Positions 35,914 through 49,800 of a DNA stretch of 64,000 nucleotides are shown here, in pieces. This DNA is from Zarea fungicola (lineage: Eukaryota; Ascomycota; Sordariomycetes; Hypocreales; Cordycipitaceae). How positions within the stretch are numbered: position 1 is the first letter of the stretch; the number at the start of each line of letters is the position of its first letter. The position numbers were made by a program, and so were the translations under genes. Below the pieces are notes generated by a model. That model was not told the DNA's origin, did not search any database, and saw only the letters and a program-made list of their open reading frames with translations. Where the stretch lies: assembly GCA_900169235.1 (NCBI GenBank), contig FWCC01000377.1, forward strand, positions 50,514 through 114,513, in the 5' to 3' direction.

Positions 35914-37823
35914 CGCCAGGGCTAGTGGATAACTATACTTGGAAGAAAGACGAAAAAGAGAAATAAAAAAGATATATACAGATATTGGAGAAAGAAAATT
36001 GAGTCACATATTGACAGCAGGCATTCGATTATTTATGATTCAGATCATAAGCGGCAATGGTAGAAGGATACGACCGCAGCAACGAAACATTCCGTCTTGG
36101 AGCGTGCGTATTTTCGCTGCATGCTAAATTCTTTAGTATACCAGTAAAGCACTGGCGCCAAATGCTTTTGTGGTTTTACGCGATAAAAACTGCCCCCGAT
36201 TGGTGGGGGCGTATCGACGTGTACAAAATCAATATTTGCACCCGAAGAGTTGCGGCATGCATGAGCAGGGGTCAGTGCCAAACCCATGAAAAAGAAAAAA
36301 CAGCCCGAAATGGCTCGGCCTCGCCAGCACATCTCGCGTGGCAATTTCAATCATGACAGCCTCTGGATGAAACTAGCGTGCTACTGACGTTAGATTCTAA
36401 GTTGGTCAACTAAGCAGGCCAGGACAATCAACCTATTATTCCCTTGCCCACGAGGCTGTCAAGACGGACAGAAGGACACCTTCATTTCTCACAGCCAGCG
36501 TGAGTGCGAAGACGTCGTTCGTCGTTGATCCCAATTCAACGGAGTGGGGAATTAGACAGTGAACTGGCAATTTCAACTCGAGATTCACCCGCAGTACATA
36601 TGAATGTAGTTCCTCATGGGCATAGTCTCTCGATCAAGGCTATCCCGGCACTTTCATCGGAGACTTGCAGCCAGCCACTGCTCACTAATTAGCGAACTAC
36701 CATTAACTAGTTGACCAACGTTACCTATCACCTATCAACTTGTTCGCATTCCCCACTTCCTGTAGTTGAGCTAGTTAACATATGTCTCCAAAGAGACGTT
36801 GGGACAATTCATCAGGCTGTGCGGCTGGGTAGGAGAAGGCTAGACCCTGTAATACGCGTTGGTACCCACGCCTTCAAAAGCTATCAGGGTAAAAGACATG
36901 TGTTAGTCGATGCAACCCCGACGGCGGCATGTAGTTGACGCCAAAGAAGGGAGCAACAATGGATGGTGGTGTACATTACTCTCTTCAGTAGAATTTTGCC
37001 CATGATCTGCCAAAATTAACCGGGTCAATGCCGCAACGTTGCGAATGAACTGGCGGCCGACTAGTTATTAGTGCCGGCTCTATGAGAGGCTCACGAGGCG
37101 CCGCCGCCACTTCAGCCCATTGTTAATACAACAGAGATGCTCCCGGGAAATTGACTGCTGAGACACGCCTCCGTCAAATACGCGGAACGATCGCGCTCTC
37201 ACTTTAACCTCGTGATGGTAGGTCAAGAAGACTTTGCCGTGCCAGTAACCATGAAGATCATACTCTGAATCATCACGAAAACAATATGGCCTTGGACGAG
37301 TACTTGCGTAAAAGTGCTCGTCGTCGTCGACAAGATAATCGCGACGCGGCAATGACTTGGCACCTAAGAAGCAGTAAGAATTTGACGCGACGGGAGCAAA
37401 ATGTATAGTTTTGTGAATTATTTTAGGAAATTTGGCCATCCAGTTGACAGTATGGACTTAACTAGTTTATTCCGCATTGACAAAATGACTGATTGAAGGG
37501 AGAAACGATTGGACGCGCTGCGCCAATGTAACCAGGAGACATGATAGCTGCATCGAGAGCGAAATAAGAGAAATAAGTAAAGGCAGGACATCATAAAAGC
37601 AAGTGAAACAGACAACGAAGACTTGTTCTACGCGTTCATTCTGTGACGACATACAGATTTTGTAAGCCCAAGTTGAGCATGTCGCACGCAAAGGACAACA
37701 TATGATGCGGCATAAAATTGAACAAATAAATAACAAAACATATAAATTTTCATTTAAAGTATCTTTACAGCCCCAAAAGTCGGAATCATGATCTGAGACA
37801 CCAACCTGTCATGCCAACCATGT
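35914..37823. other. Spacer between propeller gene and NRPS 3' end
   Basis: About 1.9 kb without a supported gene. It must hold the promoter of the propeller gene and the NRPS 3' flank. The only longer frame is 37080-37439 (minus), listed separately. Confidence 0.45.
37080..37439 (-). other. Unassigned open frame, possible gene remnant
   Basis: A 119-codon minus-strand frame downstream of the NRPS. It starts MAKFPKIIHKTIHF and includes HGYWHGKVFLTYHHEVKVRARSF. FPKIIHKT recalls the IPKIIHQTW start of GT32 glycosyltransferases, but nothing after it supports that family. It has no splice partners that extend it. It could be a small unknown protein, a decayed gene or chance. Confidence 0.15.
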
Positions 37824-40800
37824 CTAATTTCGGAATAGACCACGACGCAGCACAGCTCCGTTGAACCGAGGCAAAATGCGCTCCTCCGAGCTGTTGATGA
37901 AACCCACACGCTGCAAATATCGAACATTGGACCTAACCGCACATTCAAGATCGGATGTATCCGGTACAGACAGAACTTCCGTTTTAGAAATTCCTCCTTC
38001 GGCCACAAAGTACTGTACTGGCCACAGAGGATGACTTTCGCCTGTCTCATCCATGTCTTGGAGGGCTCGCTCAAGCCAAGCAGCCCAGGGTGTCGGTTGG
38101 CAGGGGGTTTCAAGCTCAGAATTTACCAGAGTCCAAAATTTTGCGCTGGCAAGGCCGACTTTGTTCGATATGTTCACAAAGGCTGATATGCTCTTGTCAT
38201 GAAGTTGGCCAAGAGTAAGGGCAGCAATGAGACCTCCATCAGACACCGGTACAAAACTCGGCGCATCATCCATGGGGTAGGACTGAATCCTGGCGGCTGC
38301 TGCGACGAATCGCCAAAGAAAGTCGTCCAGGTTGGCAACACCTTCCGCAGCAGTACCGATTACCATGCCGGGCTTAACAACAGAGAATCGATTCTGCGAT
38401 GGCGGCAATTCTTTGGCCAGGCGATGGACCAAGGTCTCGGCGACATATTTCGTTTGACAGTAGCCGATACTGTTATTCATTTCCTTTTGGGCAGACGTCG
38501 GGTCTGCGTCGAGATCCGTGGATGCACCGCCTGATATGAAGACGAATCGGGGGCCATGACGCGATTCCACAGCGGCGCGAAGTAAGTCCACGACTGACTG
38601 AACATTTGCCTTCATCAGCTTATCATAGTCTGCATTCCAATTTACAATTGCACCGTTGTGGATGATGGCGTCGATCTTGCCGTCTGATGAAGCACCGGAT
38701 AGTTGCTTCCATTCTTCATCTTTTAAGCCAAGCCTTGCTTTTTCCAAATCTCCAGTCCACACCTGAATACGCTTCTTATGCTCTTTATCCCACCACCCAG
38801 CGACTCTGGCAGTCTCCGCCACTCTTTCCAAGCCCTTTTCAGCCGACTCTGCCCTCACAAGTGCAACTACACGTTCAACATTATCCATCGCTAACAGGCC
38901 GCGCAACAGTTGCGTCCCCAGAAACCCGGTCGCACCAGTCAAGAAAACTGAAGCTTTGTTAGGAAGTGATGAGCTGGACACGAATCCCGGAGCGTGAATG
39001 TTTGTAAACCAAGGGGAGGATAGCAAGGATTCGATTTCCTCTCTCACGTCAACAGCTGGTTCATTCACAGCCTCCGTACTGATAAATTTGGCCATTTGCG
39101 CAATTGTTGTCCTCTTACTATTCACCATGGAAAGACCGAGATGAACGCCAAGTTCATACTTTACTATTTTCAAGAGGGTGATAATGGCAATCGAGTCTCC
39201 GCCAATATCATAGAAGTTGTCATTGGTGCTGATTTCTTCGGCATTGAGACGTAGAACGGTTGCCCACGCATCTCGGATTTGTCGCTCCGTTTTGTTGGCA
39301 ACAGAACAGAACTTGCCTCTGGCACTGACAGAGTATGTTTTCAATTTTTCCACTGAAAGAGCTTCAACAGTTTTGCGAAGCAGCCTCCGATCGGTCTTGG
39401 CTGCTCTGTTTTTCGGAACAACAGACAGAGAAATAAAGTGGCCAGGAATCATATAACCAGGCAGAACACCTGCTAGCTTCTCTTTCAAAGTACAGAAATA
39501 CGAGTAGAGGGTGTCTGTGTTCGGAAGCAATAGCCCTTCGTCCAGTCCAGAACTGCAGCAGCTTTCCTTCAGTTTTACCAGTCCAACAAGGGCCACGGCG
39601 GGTGTACCCTGGTTCATGATCTCGACAACAGCAGACTCAATTTCATCTGATGCAGCTTTGATCCTGGTTTCAATGTGGCCAAGTTCCATGCGCTGGCCTC
39701 GCAACTTGACCTGGGCATCGCGACGGCCCAGGTACAACATCTCTCCGTTGTCATTGTATTTGACCAAATCGCCAGTGAAGTAAAATTTAGGTGACTTTGC
39801 AATGAGATGTTCCGGCAAAAACTGAATGCTCGATGAAAAACTCTGATCTGTGAGTGATGGGTTGTTTAGATAGCCACGAGCCACCGCTGGGCCCTGAATG
39901 ACAAGCTCGCCTGCGCAACCAATTGGGGCCAATCTGCCTGGGTGGTCTTGATCGACGATCCAGTTGGCATTGTGAACCGGGATGCCGATTGTACCGGGAG
40001 ATTCACTTGTGGACTTATAATGATGAATTGCTGCGACGACACTGGCTTCCGCTGGACCATACACATCGAAAAGTCGGGCCTTGTTAACCCAAGCAGCCAA
40101 AATATCCCGTGTCAAGGCCTCACCACCACTGGTGATTGTAGTCATAGTAGGCACCAGATCAGGATCTATGGTTCTCATAAAGCTTGGAGTAAGAAGGGCC
40201 ATGTTGCTCCGTGACTCATTCACAAACTGAACGGTACTGTGTAGACGCTCATATTCGGTAGGAACGCAAATTGTTCCTCCGTAGGCAAGTGTCGTGAGAA
40301 TATCAAAGACAGCAACATCCCAAACGTGATTGGCAAACTGAAATGTGCGTGTTTCTCTACAGAAGCCGAGACGCTGGCCGTGTCCAGTCATGCTGGATGC
40401 AAATGCGCGATGCTCAATCACAATTCCCTTTGGCAGACCAGTGGACCCAGAAGAGAAAATAACGTACACAGGATTGTGTGGCCCAGCCTGATTGCGCAGT
40501 AAGACGTTTTTCGCATCAATCTCGCTTGAACTGAAGCAGTCTAGCGAATCCGAAACAGGAATGACACGTTCAGCAAGACCCTGGCAGGATTCAGTGAGGG
40601 AAGAAGATACAAGAACGATTGATGCGCTTGCTTGCTTGACGATTGCCTGACGGTATTCGAACGGATGTGTGGGATCCATTGGCATAAACGCACCACCCGC
40701 TTTCATAATGGCCACTACACAAACAGTCGGCCAAATTGACTTCTCCATGCAAAAAGGAACAATAACCTCTGGCCCAACTCCAATACCCTGGAGGTACACG

Positions 40801-43800
40801 GCCAACTGGGTGGACATCTTATCCAGCTCGCCATAGGATAGTATCCTGGAGGACGTATAGACAGCCTCACGGCTAGAATATCTGGATACATGCTCCGTAA
40901 AGAAATCATGCATGCAGTGGTTAACAGTTGTTATATCTTCCGGATTCCAAGTTACCGCCTGCTGCAAGTCCCATAGTCCAGACACAGATACATCTTTGAC
41001 AAGTCTGTCGGTGCTGCCAAGAAGCTGGCTGACAACATGTTCCAGCTGATAGGTGAGGGCCGTGACTCGGTGTTCCGAAAGCAGCTCTGGCGCATACGAG
41101 ATTGAAACCTCAAACCCTGAATCCATCAAGAGGAGCCGCAACACGAGCGGATAGGTGTAGTATTCATCGTTGACGCCACCTGAAGCCTCCCACTCCAAAC
41201 GTTCAGCGATAGCATCAGCAGCTTCTCTGCTACCACCAAAACTTCGAGGTTGAATGACCATCATGTTCGAAAATTGGCAAGCATCGCGCAATTCGAAATT
41301 GATCTTCGCGATATTCTGGAGACCATATTGCTCATGCGGAATCATATCCGCAGTTTGTTCCTGCACCTCACGCAGAAAATCCCGAATAGTCTTCTCAGCG
41401 GGAATAACAATACGCACCGGAACGGAAGCAATGGTCGGACCAGCAATGTACTCGATCCCATCCAGAGGAGCTTGTCTACCAGAACTGACAGAGCCAAAGC
41501 AAACATCATTGGTACCACAGTAGACTCCGAGAAGAATAGACCATGCGGATCGAAGTATGGTGGCCATTGTGATGCTGGAATCTGTGGGGGGTGTATGTTG
41601 AATGATTCTGGAGAACGTCGCACTCGGCGTACTACTATCCATACTATCCGGAGGGAAAGCGGTGCGAGTTGCGCCCTGGAGCTGCTTAGACCAATATTCT
41701 GTACTGGATTTCTTATCGCTTGTCATAGTATATCTGATGAACGACGTAAATGGTCGGGCCTCTGGTGTCTGGATTCGGCGGTAGATTTTCGTCGCACGAT
41801 CCAGAAGAAGACCCATGGTCCACCCGTCCGCAGCGGCATGGTGCATAGTCCAAACAAAATACCTAGAAGCCACTATAGCATAACGAGAGAGCTTGGACCC
41901 GTACCCCATTGGAATCTTGGAGTCTCGGGCGACGTATTGTTTCACATCGAGGCAACTAGCATCTTCCCAGGATATGTCGTTCTTGACCACCACCTGCATG
42001 AAGGTGCCGTTGATAGGAACAATGCGAGTACGTAACACTGCAGAAATATCAACGGTATGCTCCCAAGCAACCTTGAAAGACTCAACATCCACATCATCTC
42101 CGAGACGGAAGGCATGATGAGCGACGTATGAATTGGCATTGGACGCCGTAAGTGCCATGAGTCCCTCTTGAAGTTTTGTGCAGGGATACATGTCTTCAAT
42201 CAAGACTGATTGTCCGAGACCGCATTGCTTCTTGACCTCATGAGTAAGGTAGTCCGAAGGGGTGTCGGGGAGAAGTGCAAACGGCTCCAAGATTTCAGCA
42301 TCATTGTTATCATTCATGATGGCTGAAGCGGCCACCTCGGACAATCTGGCATCCTTAAAGATCGATGCAACATTCAAACTCATGCCTTGGTGTCGCGCCA
42401 TTGTAACCAACTGAATCGCACTGATTGAGTCGCCACCTATACTGAGGAAGTTGTCATTTCGCCCGATCTCATAGACGGGAATTGAGAGAACGGCAGCCCA
42501 CAACTCGCGTAGTTTATACTCTGCTAGTGTCACTGGTTCTTCGGCGAACACATTGCCAGGATTAGTTGCGATCCGCTTCTCAATAGGCGCCTTGTTGGCG
42601 AGTGCGACAATCTCACGCCTGTTGTATCGCCCGGATGTAAGCTGGCTGGGTGGCCCATTAAACAAGAGGAATGAAGCTGGAACGAGGTATTTGGGTAGCA
42701 TGCTCGTCAAAAAGGAATGCAGTTCTGATAGCACGGCCAGAATTTCTGCAGAAGGGTGCTCAAGAAGTACTGGTGCAACTGTGCCATTCATAGGCGACTT
42801 AGTGTACCAGACAAGGCCTACTGGGGCATTGCTGCTTGTCTCTTCTAGCCTTGCCACAGTACCCTTCATCGACTCCGGCAAGCAGTCACAAAGCTGGGAC
42901 TCGACTTGAAGCAAGGCCATCTGATTACTGAGATCTTGTTGGCTGAACTCTTTCCGGCCGATGTATTCAAGGCTACCGTCAAAGTTTCGCTGGACTAAGT
43001 CTCCAGTTCTGAACACGCGTCTGGCCGTGGCACCAGGTAGGCAGCCCAAATCCTCGATAAAATTGTCAACGGTCTGAGATGTTGCCCTCAAATAGCCTTG
43101 AGAAAGAGATGGGCCCTCAACAACCAGCTCACCCATGCAGCCCAGCGGTGTCAGCTGAGTAACTCCATTGTCTTCCACTATCCAGAACGCAGCGGATACC
43201 GGACTTCCTATCATGTTTGAGCTCTGAGAGAAATTTATCTTCTTATAAGAGAACATAAGGGACTCTTTTGTAGCTGAGAATGAATGGGTATCAATGGTGG
43301 CAGCCCATTTCTCAAGAACGGTTTTGGTAACAGCTTCACAATTGAGACCAAGCAGCTTCAGGGTGGGCAGCTGCTCGGGTTCAAGTAGTGTGATAATACT
43401 AGGATTGACTAGCACAGCCGTAGCTTGAAACTCATCTACAACCTTTGCCAAGTTGCTGGCTTCAATGTCTTCTTGGGGAATGCAAACGCATCCACCTGTG
43501 GAGAGAGTTGATAAAACTTCGAAAATGCCGAGGAGCGAACCGGTTGGCGCATACTGAAGCATGCGTACATTCTTATCGAGCCTTATAGCAGCGGAATAAG
43601 CCAAAACAGAAGAAGAAACTGCTGTATGAGTGAACTTGAGGCCATTTGGTTCCGCGGAATCCTCATCAGTGAGAAGAACCAAGCTCAGTCCTTCGGGTGT
43701 GGGCGGCAATTGAGGCACGGCGCTAAAGTGTTCAACGGCTTCCATTTGGATAGTGTCCACTGGCATTGTCTCAACTCCAGAGGCTTCAAATATTTGCTTG

Positions 43801-46800
43801 AAGTATGAAGTTGTCAAAATAAGTGTTGGTTTTACTGTTGCCAATATAACTTGCTGCGAGTACTTCATAGTATCCAGTTCGACAGGCACAATCGCAGCAC
43901 CAGCCAGCTGAACGGCAATCATTGCTACAACAGACCATTTGGACTTGCCAAATGCAGTCAAAACCAAATCATTGGATCCAATTCCCTTGCTACGAAGCCT
44001 GCTGGCAAGATCTGCCGCCGCCATGCTGAGCTGACTGTAGGACAAATCTCCGTCCCATGCACAGATTGCAGCGCGATGCGGGTGCAATTCCATCTGCTTC
44101 TCCACAAGCCAATTGGTGCAACTGAAGTTGGGTTCGGGAATTTTTTGGGAACTAACTGCAAGTTCCATGTCCCATTTGTCCAATAAAGAAATCGAGCCGA
44201 TAGGTGTATCATCCTGTCGAGCCAGTTGCTCCATAACATATCCAAAATGATGCTCGATGGCCTCCAAGGATGCGCCAGTGAGAATATTGCTGTCATAGTA
44301 GATGACTAGTTGGACATTGTCATCGGTAAGTACACAGTTGATGACGAGGGGGTTGTCAAAATAGCTTTGCAGGCCATCCTCCAGCAACTTCTTGGTTGCG
44401 TCAGTCGTATCTTCCACCAAGAGAGCCTGACTGCTGGCAAGGGACGCGACTTGATTGGTAGGTTGAATAATCAAAAGAGTAGAGAAGTCGCAGGCAGCCT
44501 TGGCGTCGGCTCCAAGCTTTGCAATATTCAGGATACCATACTGCTCGTGGGGAATCATGCTTGTGGTCCGTTCTTGGACCTGTTCCAAGAATTTGGACAC
44601 GGATATGCCGTGGTTGATCTTGCACCTAAATGGCACCGTTGTAATAGTAGGCCCTGTCATGCTTGTAATACCCGGAAGGTTGGCGAGTCGGCCAGTCACA
44701 GTTGTACCGTAGCAAATATCATCAGATTCGCTGTGTCGTGCGAGCACAATACCCCAGGCCGCTTGCACCAAAGCCGCCTTGGTAATGTTTGTCTTTGCAA
44801 AGCTAGGCATTGCAATTTGGGTTGTCTTCTCGCGCATCACCGCCTTTTTCTTCTTCTGGCTGAGCGGGAGACGGGGGAAAGTGACGGGTTTCACCCCGTT
44901 GAGTTGCTCTCGCCAATATTGCTGAGTTTTGGCAACATCCGTCTGGACGATATATTTGACAAAGGCAGAATGTTGTAGTACAGGAAGCTCTTCAGCGCCG
45001 TCATAGGCTTCCCGTAAGGTAGAGAGGATCAGATGCATGGACCAAAGATCGTACATAGCATGATGAATCGTCAGGACAAAGTAAGGCTCTGGTCCCTCTA
45101 ACAGAGCATATCGACACAGGACAGAACCATAGCCCATGTGGTTCTCTTTCTCCAAGGCAACGAATGAAGCAAGATCATGCCCGATTGTATTCTCCCAGCT
45201 TGGCTTAAATGTGGTAATCAACTGGAAAGCTTTGCCATCTGACGAGCTGGAGGGTATAATTATTCGAGTTCGCAGATTACTGCACCTCTCAACAGTACGC
45301 TCCCAGGCGGCTTTTAACCTTAAAACTGGCGTACCTGTCGCCAAATTGTAGACAATAGTTGAGACATAGGCGCCGGGTTGTCTGATGGAGAGTGCGACCA
45401 GACCCTCTTGGAACGGGGTGCAAGGGAAGATATCTTCGACGTCTCTCTGGCTGCGGATGTCGCATTGCTCGCATGCATCTTGGATGATACTGCCCGCCTG
45501 CGTCCGTTCTAATAGCTCGAATGGCAGTGTTGCTGCAACAACAGTGTCATCTTGTCGAGCAGCTTCTGCCATTGCCGTCAGCGTGGGGTTTTTAAGCGCC
45601 GTACTCATCGAGATTATGATTCCTTGCTTATGCGCCATGGATAAGAGCTGAAGGGCTGCAATCGAGTCACCACCTATCTGGAAGAAGCCATCCTCTCTGC
45701 CAATTAATTCAGGGCTGATGTAGAGAATCTCAGCCCACATATCTCGCAACTTCAATTCCATTTGTGACATGGAAGTATCCGAACCGTCTTTGCTTTGTAT
45801 TGATAGCTGTGAGTATTCATTTGGAGACATGGCGTCAATTGTGCCGCGGAGAAGTTTGCGGTTTACCTTCATGGAGCTGAGGAAAGGCGTGCGGCGAAGG
45901 GCGATAAAGACGCTTGGTACCATGAACGGTGGAAGCTTGGCTTGGAGATTGGTCGTTAGAATGTCGAATTTTCGCTTTATTTCTGGTGTGTTTTCGCGTA
46001 TCATATTGGTGCCGTCCTCCAAAAGCTCCTCGCTGGCGTCGTTGTCGGTGTCTGCGAAGCTGATGAAAGCTACCAGCGCCTCACGTTGCCCTCTGCGCAC
46101 CACCTCCACGGTCGCATACTTGACGTCTTTCAGGGATTGCTGGATATTGAACTCAATTTCGCCGAGTTCGATGCGCTGGCCTCGAAGCTTAACCTGTGTG
46201 TCTTTTCGTCCCAAATATTCGATGTTGCCGTTCACATCGTATTTGACAAGGTCACCGGACTTGTAGAAGCGGTGGTATGGCTTCTGTAGTTGCTTCGGTA
46301 TACAATCAAGGGTATTTAAGAAAGCCTTTGAGGTTTTCTCCGGATCATGAACGTACCCACGTCCAATTGTATTACCCTGGATCACAAGTTCGCCAACACA
46401 GCCAATCGGTGCCAGGCGGTTATGATTCTCGGGCTCCACGATCCAACAGTTTGTGTGTATCCCATTGCCTAAAATTGTTGGTACTTCATCAGTAGACTGG
46501 TAAGTATGGGTTAAAGCATAAATACAGCACTCTGCTGGAGCGTAGCCATTCAGCAATCTAACATGTGGCTGCCACGTCCCAAGCGTTAGTTTCGTAGGTG
46601 CCTCGCCGCCAAGAATTAGGACTTTCAAGCTCGGCACATCCTTGGGACTGAATGTGGTGACGAATGATGGTGTAAGCATGGCAACGTCTGTCTGTGCTCT
46701 GTTAATGAATTCGGCAATATTCTGCATGCGCTCAAGGCCAGTTGGAATGCAGACGGTACCGCCAAATACGAGAGTTGTCAAGATCTCGGAAACGCTGACG

Positions 46801-49800
46801 TCAAACACGTAACTAGCGAATTGAAGTACTCGTGAGGAGCTGGACAAACCAAACTCTCTTCCATGGCTAATCATGCTGGAGCAAATCGCACGATGCTCTA
46901 CAACTATGCCTTTGGGCTGACCGGTGGAGCCAGAGGTGAAGAGAATGTAAGCTGCTGAAGAAGGATCCGACTTGAACGTGGCAGTCTGCAAACTTTTCGT
47001 AGACTTAAGCTCCTCCAGCAGTGCCTTTGATAAAATAACAACATTCTTGGAGATCTTTTCGCAGGACGAAGCACTCTCGGCAGATGTCAGAATATATTGA
47101 GCGCCGACCTGCTCAATAAGTGCCTTTCTGCGATCATAAGGGTGCGCTGGGTCCAGAGGCATAAATACACCTCCAGCTTTCATGATGCCAAGCATAGCAA
47201 TCACTGTCCAAGTTGACTTTTCAAAGCAAAGTGGCACCACAGTCTCCTGTCTTACCCCGAGTTCCATGAGATGACATGCCAGGAGCGAAGTTGCTTGCTC
47301 AAGCTCAGCATACGTCATACACGTGTCAGTGGAATACAATGCTTGGTTATCAGGAGATTCTGCGGCGCGTTGAGAGATGATACTGTGAAGACATTCATCA
47401 GCAACAACTTCTTGGACGTGACGATTGAAAGAAGTGGCTTGCTCGAGATCCCAAGCTCCAGCCATCTCAACATCGCCCAGTTTTGAGTCATCCTGCGTGA
47501 GAAGCTGGTTCGATATATTTTCAAAATGGCGGCAGAGTGCTTTCATCTGCGGCTCAAGCACGATGGTGCTGTCATACGTGAAATCCAGAGTAATGTGGTC
47601 CGCATAAACTAGGCATTGAAGGACAATAGGGAAAGTAAAATAGCCTTCTATCGTGTCCTGCAACGAGTACTCCTCAGGGGACGCGAGGGTCATGAAGGCA
47701 GATGTGTCATTCTCTATAGCTTCCACTTGCTGCTGTGGCTGTACGATCAGCAGGCTGGTAACATCTGACGCAGCCTTGGCCTCGGCACTAATTTTAGCAA
47801 TGTTTTGAAACCCAAACTGCTCGTAAGGCACCATGTCCATTGCCTGATTTTGGATGTCAACTAGGAACTCTCGGATGGTCTTGTTTGAATCTACTTGGAC
47901 CCGTACTGGTACAGTACCAATGACTGCTCCTGTCATGCTAGAAATACCCTCAACATTTGCATTGCGCCCTGATGCTGTTGCACCCAAGACAACGTCGCTG
48001 GTATTTCCATAGCGTGCCAATACAAGTGCCCAAGCTGCTCGTAGAATTGTGCCTTTCGTGACGGTGGTACTGGTAGAATCTGGGAAGGAAATATCGTGCT
48101 TGATGATTCGTGTGACTTTTCTGGCTGTATCTTTTGGTGCACTGTTGATCTGACGCGTAGGGAATGTTGGTGGCTGGGCTCCACGAAGTTGTTGCTTCCA
48201 GTACGCCCTTGCTTTTGCCACGTCTAAGCTGCTGGCATATTTAACGAAGCCAGAGTACGGCACAAATGATGGGCTGCCGGTGCCTTGGTACATCTGTTTT
48301 AACGCATTCAGGATGAGTGTCATTGCCCAGCCATCAAAGACCGCATGATGCGTAACCAAAACAAAGTACATTCTCCCAGAAGCTTCCTTAATCAGGGCTG
48401 ATCGAGAGAGCTTCGATCCGTACGACATGTTCATGTTTTGCGCAACTTCAAGAAATTCGATCAGACTCATACCTGTTGTCGGCTCCCAAGCAAAATCATG
48501 TTGGACAAGGGTCTGGATTGAATTCGTGCCAATTTTAGCAATACGCACTCTCAAGCTTTCTCGTGTGCTGGAAAGTTTCTGCCAGGCAGCTTTGAATCGA
48601 ACAATGTCAATGTCATCCCCGAGCCGATACACAAACTTGGCGATGTAGGATCCCGGATATTTAACACTGAGAGCGAGGAGCCCTTCCTGTAGGGGTGTGC
48701 AGGGATAGGCATCATCAATTATCTCGCCGTCCGCGAGACCACAAATAGTACGCAGTTGTGGAAGAATCGTGTCAATGTTTCCCGACCTAAGAAGGCTAAA
48801 CGGTTTAGTGACCTCATCTTTCTTGTCGCTGTTGACAAGGATGGGCTTTGCGATCTCTGTCAATACAGATAGCCTGGAGTCTCTGAAGATGGTGGCTGTT
48901 GGTAGTTCCAGTCCCTGTTGCCTTGCCAAAGATGATAAATATATGGCGGAAATACTGTCACCACCAATGTGCAAGAAACTGCTTTCTCTGCCGATGGTTG
49001 TTGGGTCGATATTTAGAGCTATCGCCCACAGGTCCCTCATTGCAATCTCTTCGGGGATTGTAGGGGCCTCGATTTCTGTTCCTGAAGTTGCGGCTGAGTA
49101 TTTTGATAGCTCTTCAATTGCCAGACTATCAGCAAGTCCTTGCAGACGCTTGCGATCGATTTTCAGGGACGTAAGAAAGGGTATCTCCTTGAGCGGCACT
49201 ACAAAGGAGGGCACCATGTATTTCGGAAGACGAACAGCGAGATACCCGCGAAGCTCAGTAAGAAGCTCTTCCATGGCGGGATATAGGGGAATTGGGTCGC
49301 TATTTGCCATATTCTCCGTCCTCGCGGCCTCAAGGGGCTCTTTAAAGTCAACAAATGCAACCAAGTAGCTAGCAGCCTTGCGCTTTGTCATATGTACAGC
49401 GCTGCTTTGGATCCGATTATTTCCCAGTGTAAGTAGATGCTCAATTTCAGCGGGCTCTAGTCGATGTCCACGGATTTTGATTTGGCTGTCTTTGCGGCCC
49501 TGGTACTCCAAGGTGCCGTCTGTATTATACTTGACTAGATCGCCAGTCTTGTAGCATAGTGCTGTTCGCATCGGTGACGACGGCGGGAATAGTTCAAGAT
49601 TGTTAACGAATGAAGCCGCCGTCTTCTCAGGTGATTTGTAGTATTCGCGAGCCATGGCGTGGCTTTGAACGACAAGCTCGCCAGTGCAACCAATCGGTGT
49701 GAGGCGGTGATGGTTGTCGGGCTCAACAATCCAGTAATTACCGTGGACATTGTCGCCTATTTTCGTGGTAGTGGTGTAGTAAAAGTCCTGCTCATAGGTA

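Noticed and set aside
42541..44113. A3 region of the NRPS as an intron-containing or frameshifted normal A domain
   Set aside because: The frame is open through the whole region and matches A-domain spacing throughout, so the motif loss is by substitution, not by frame change.
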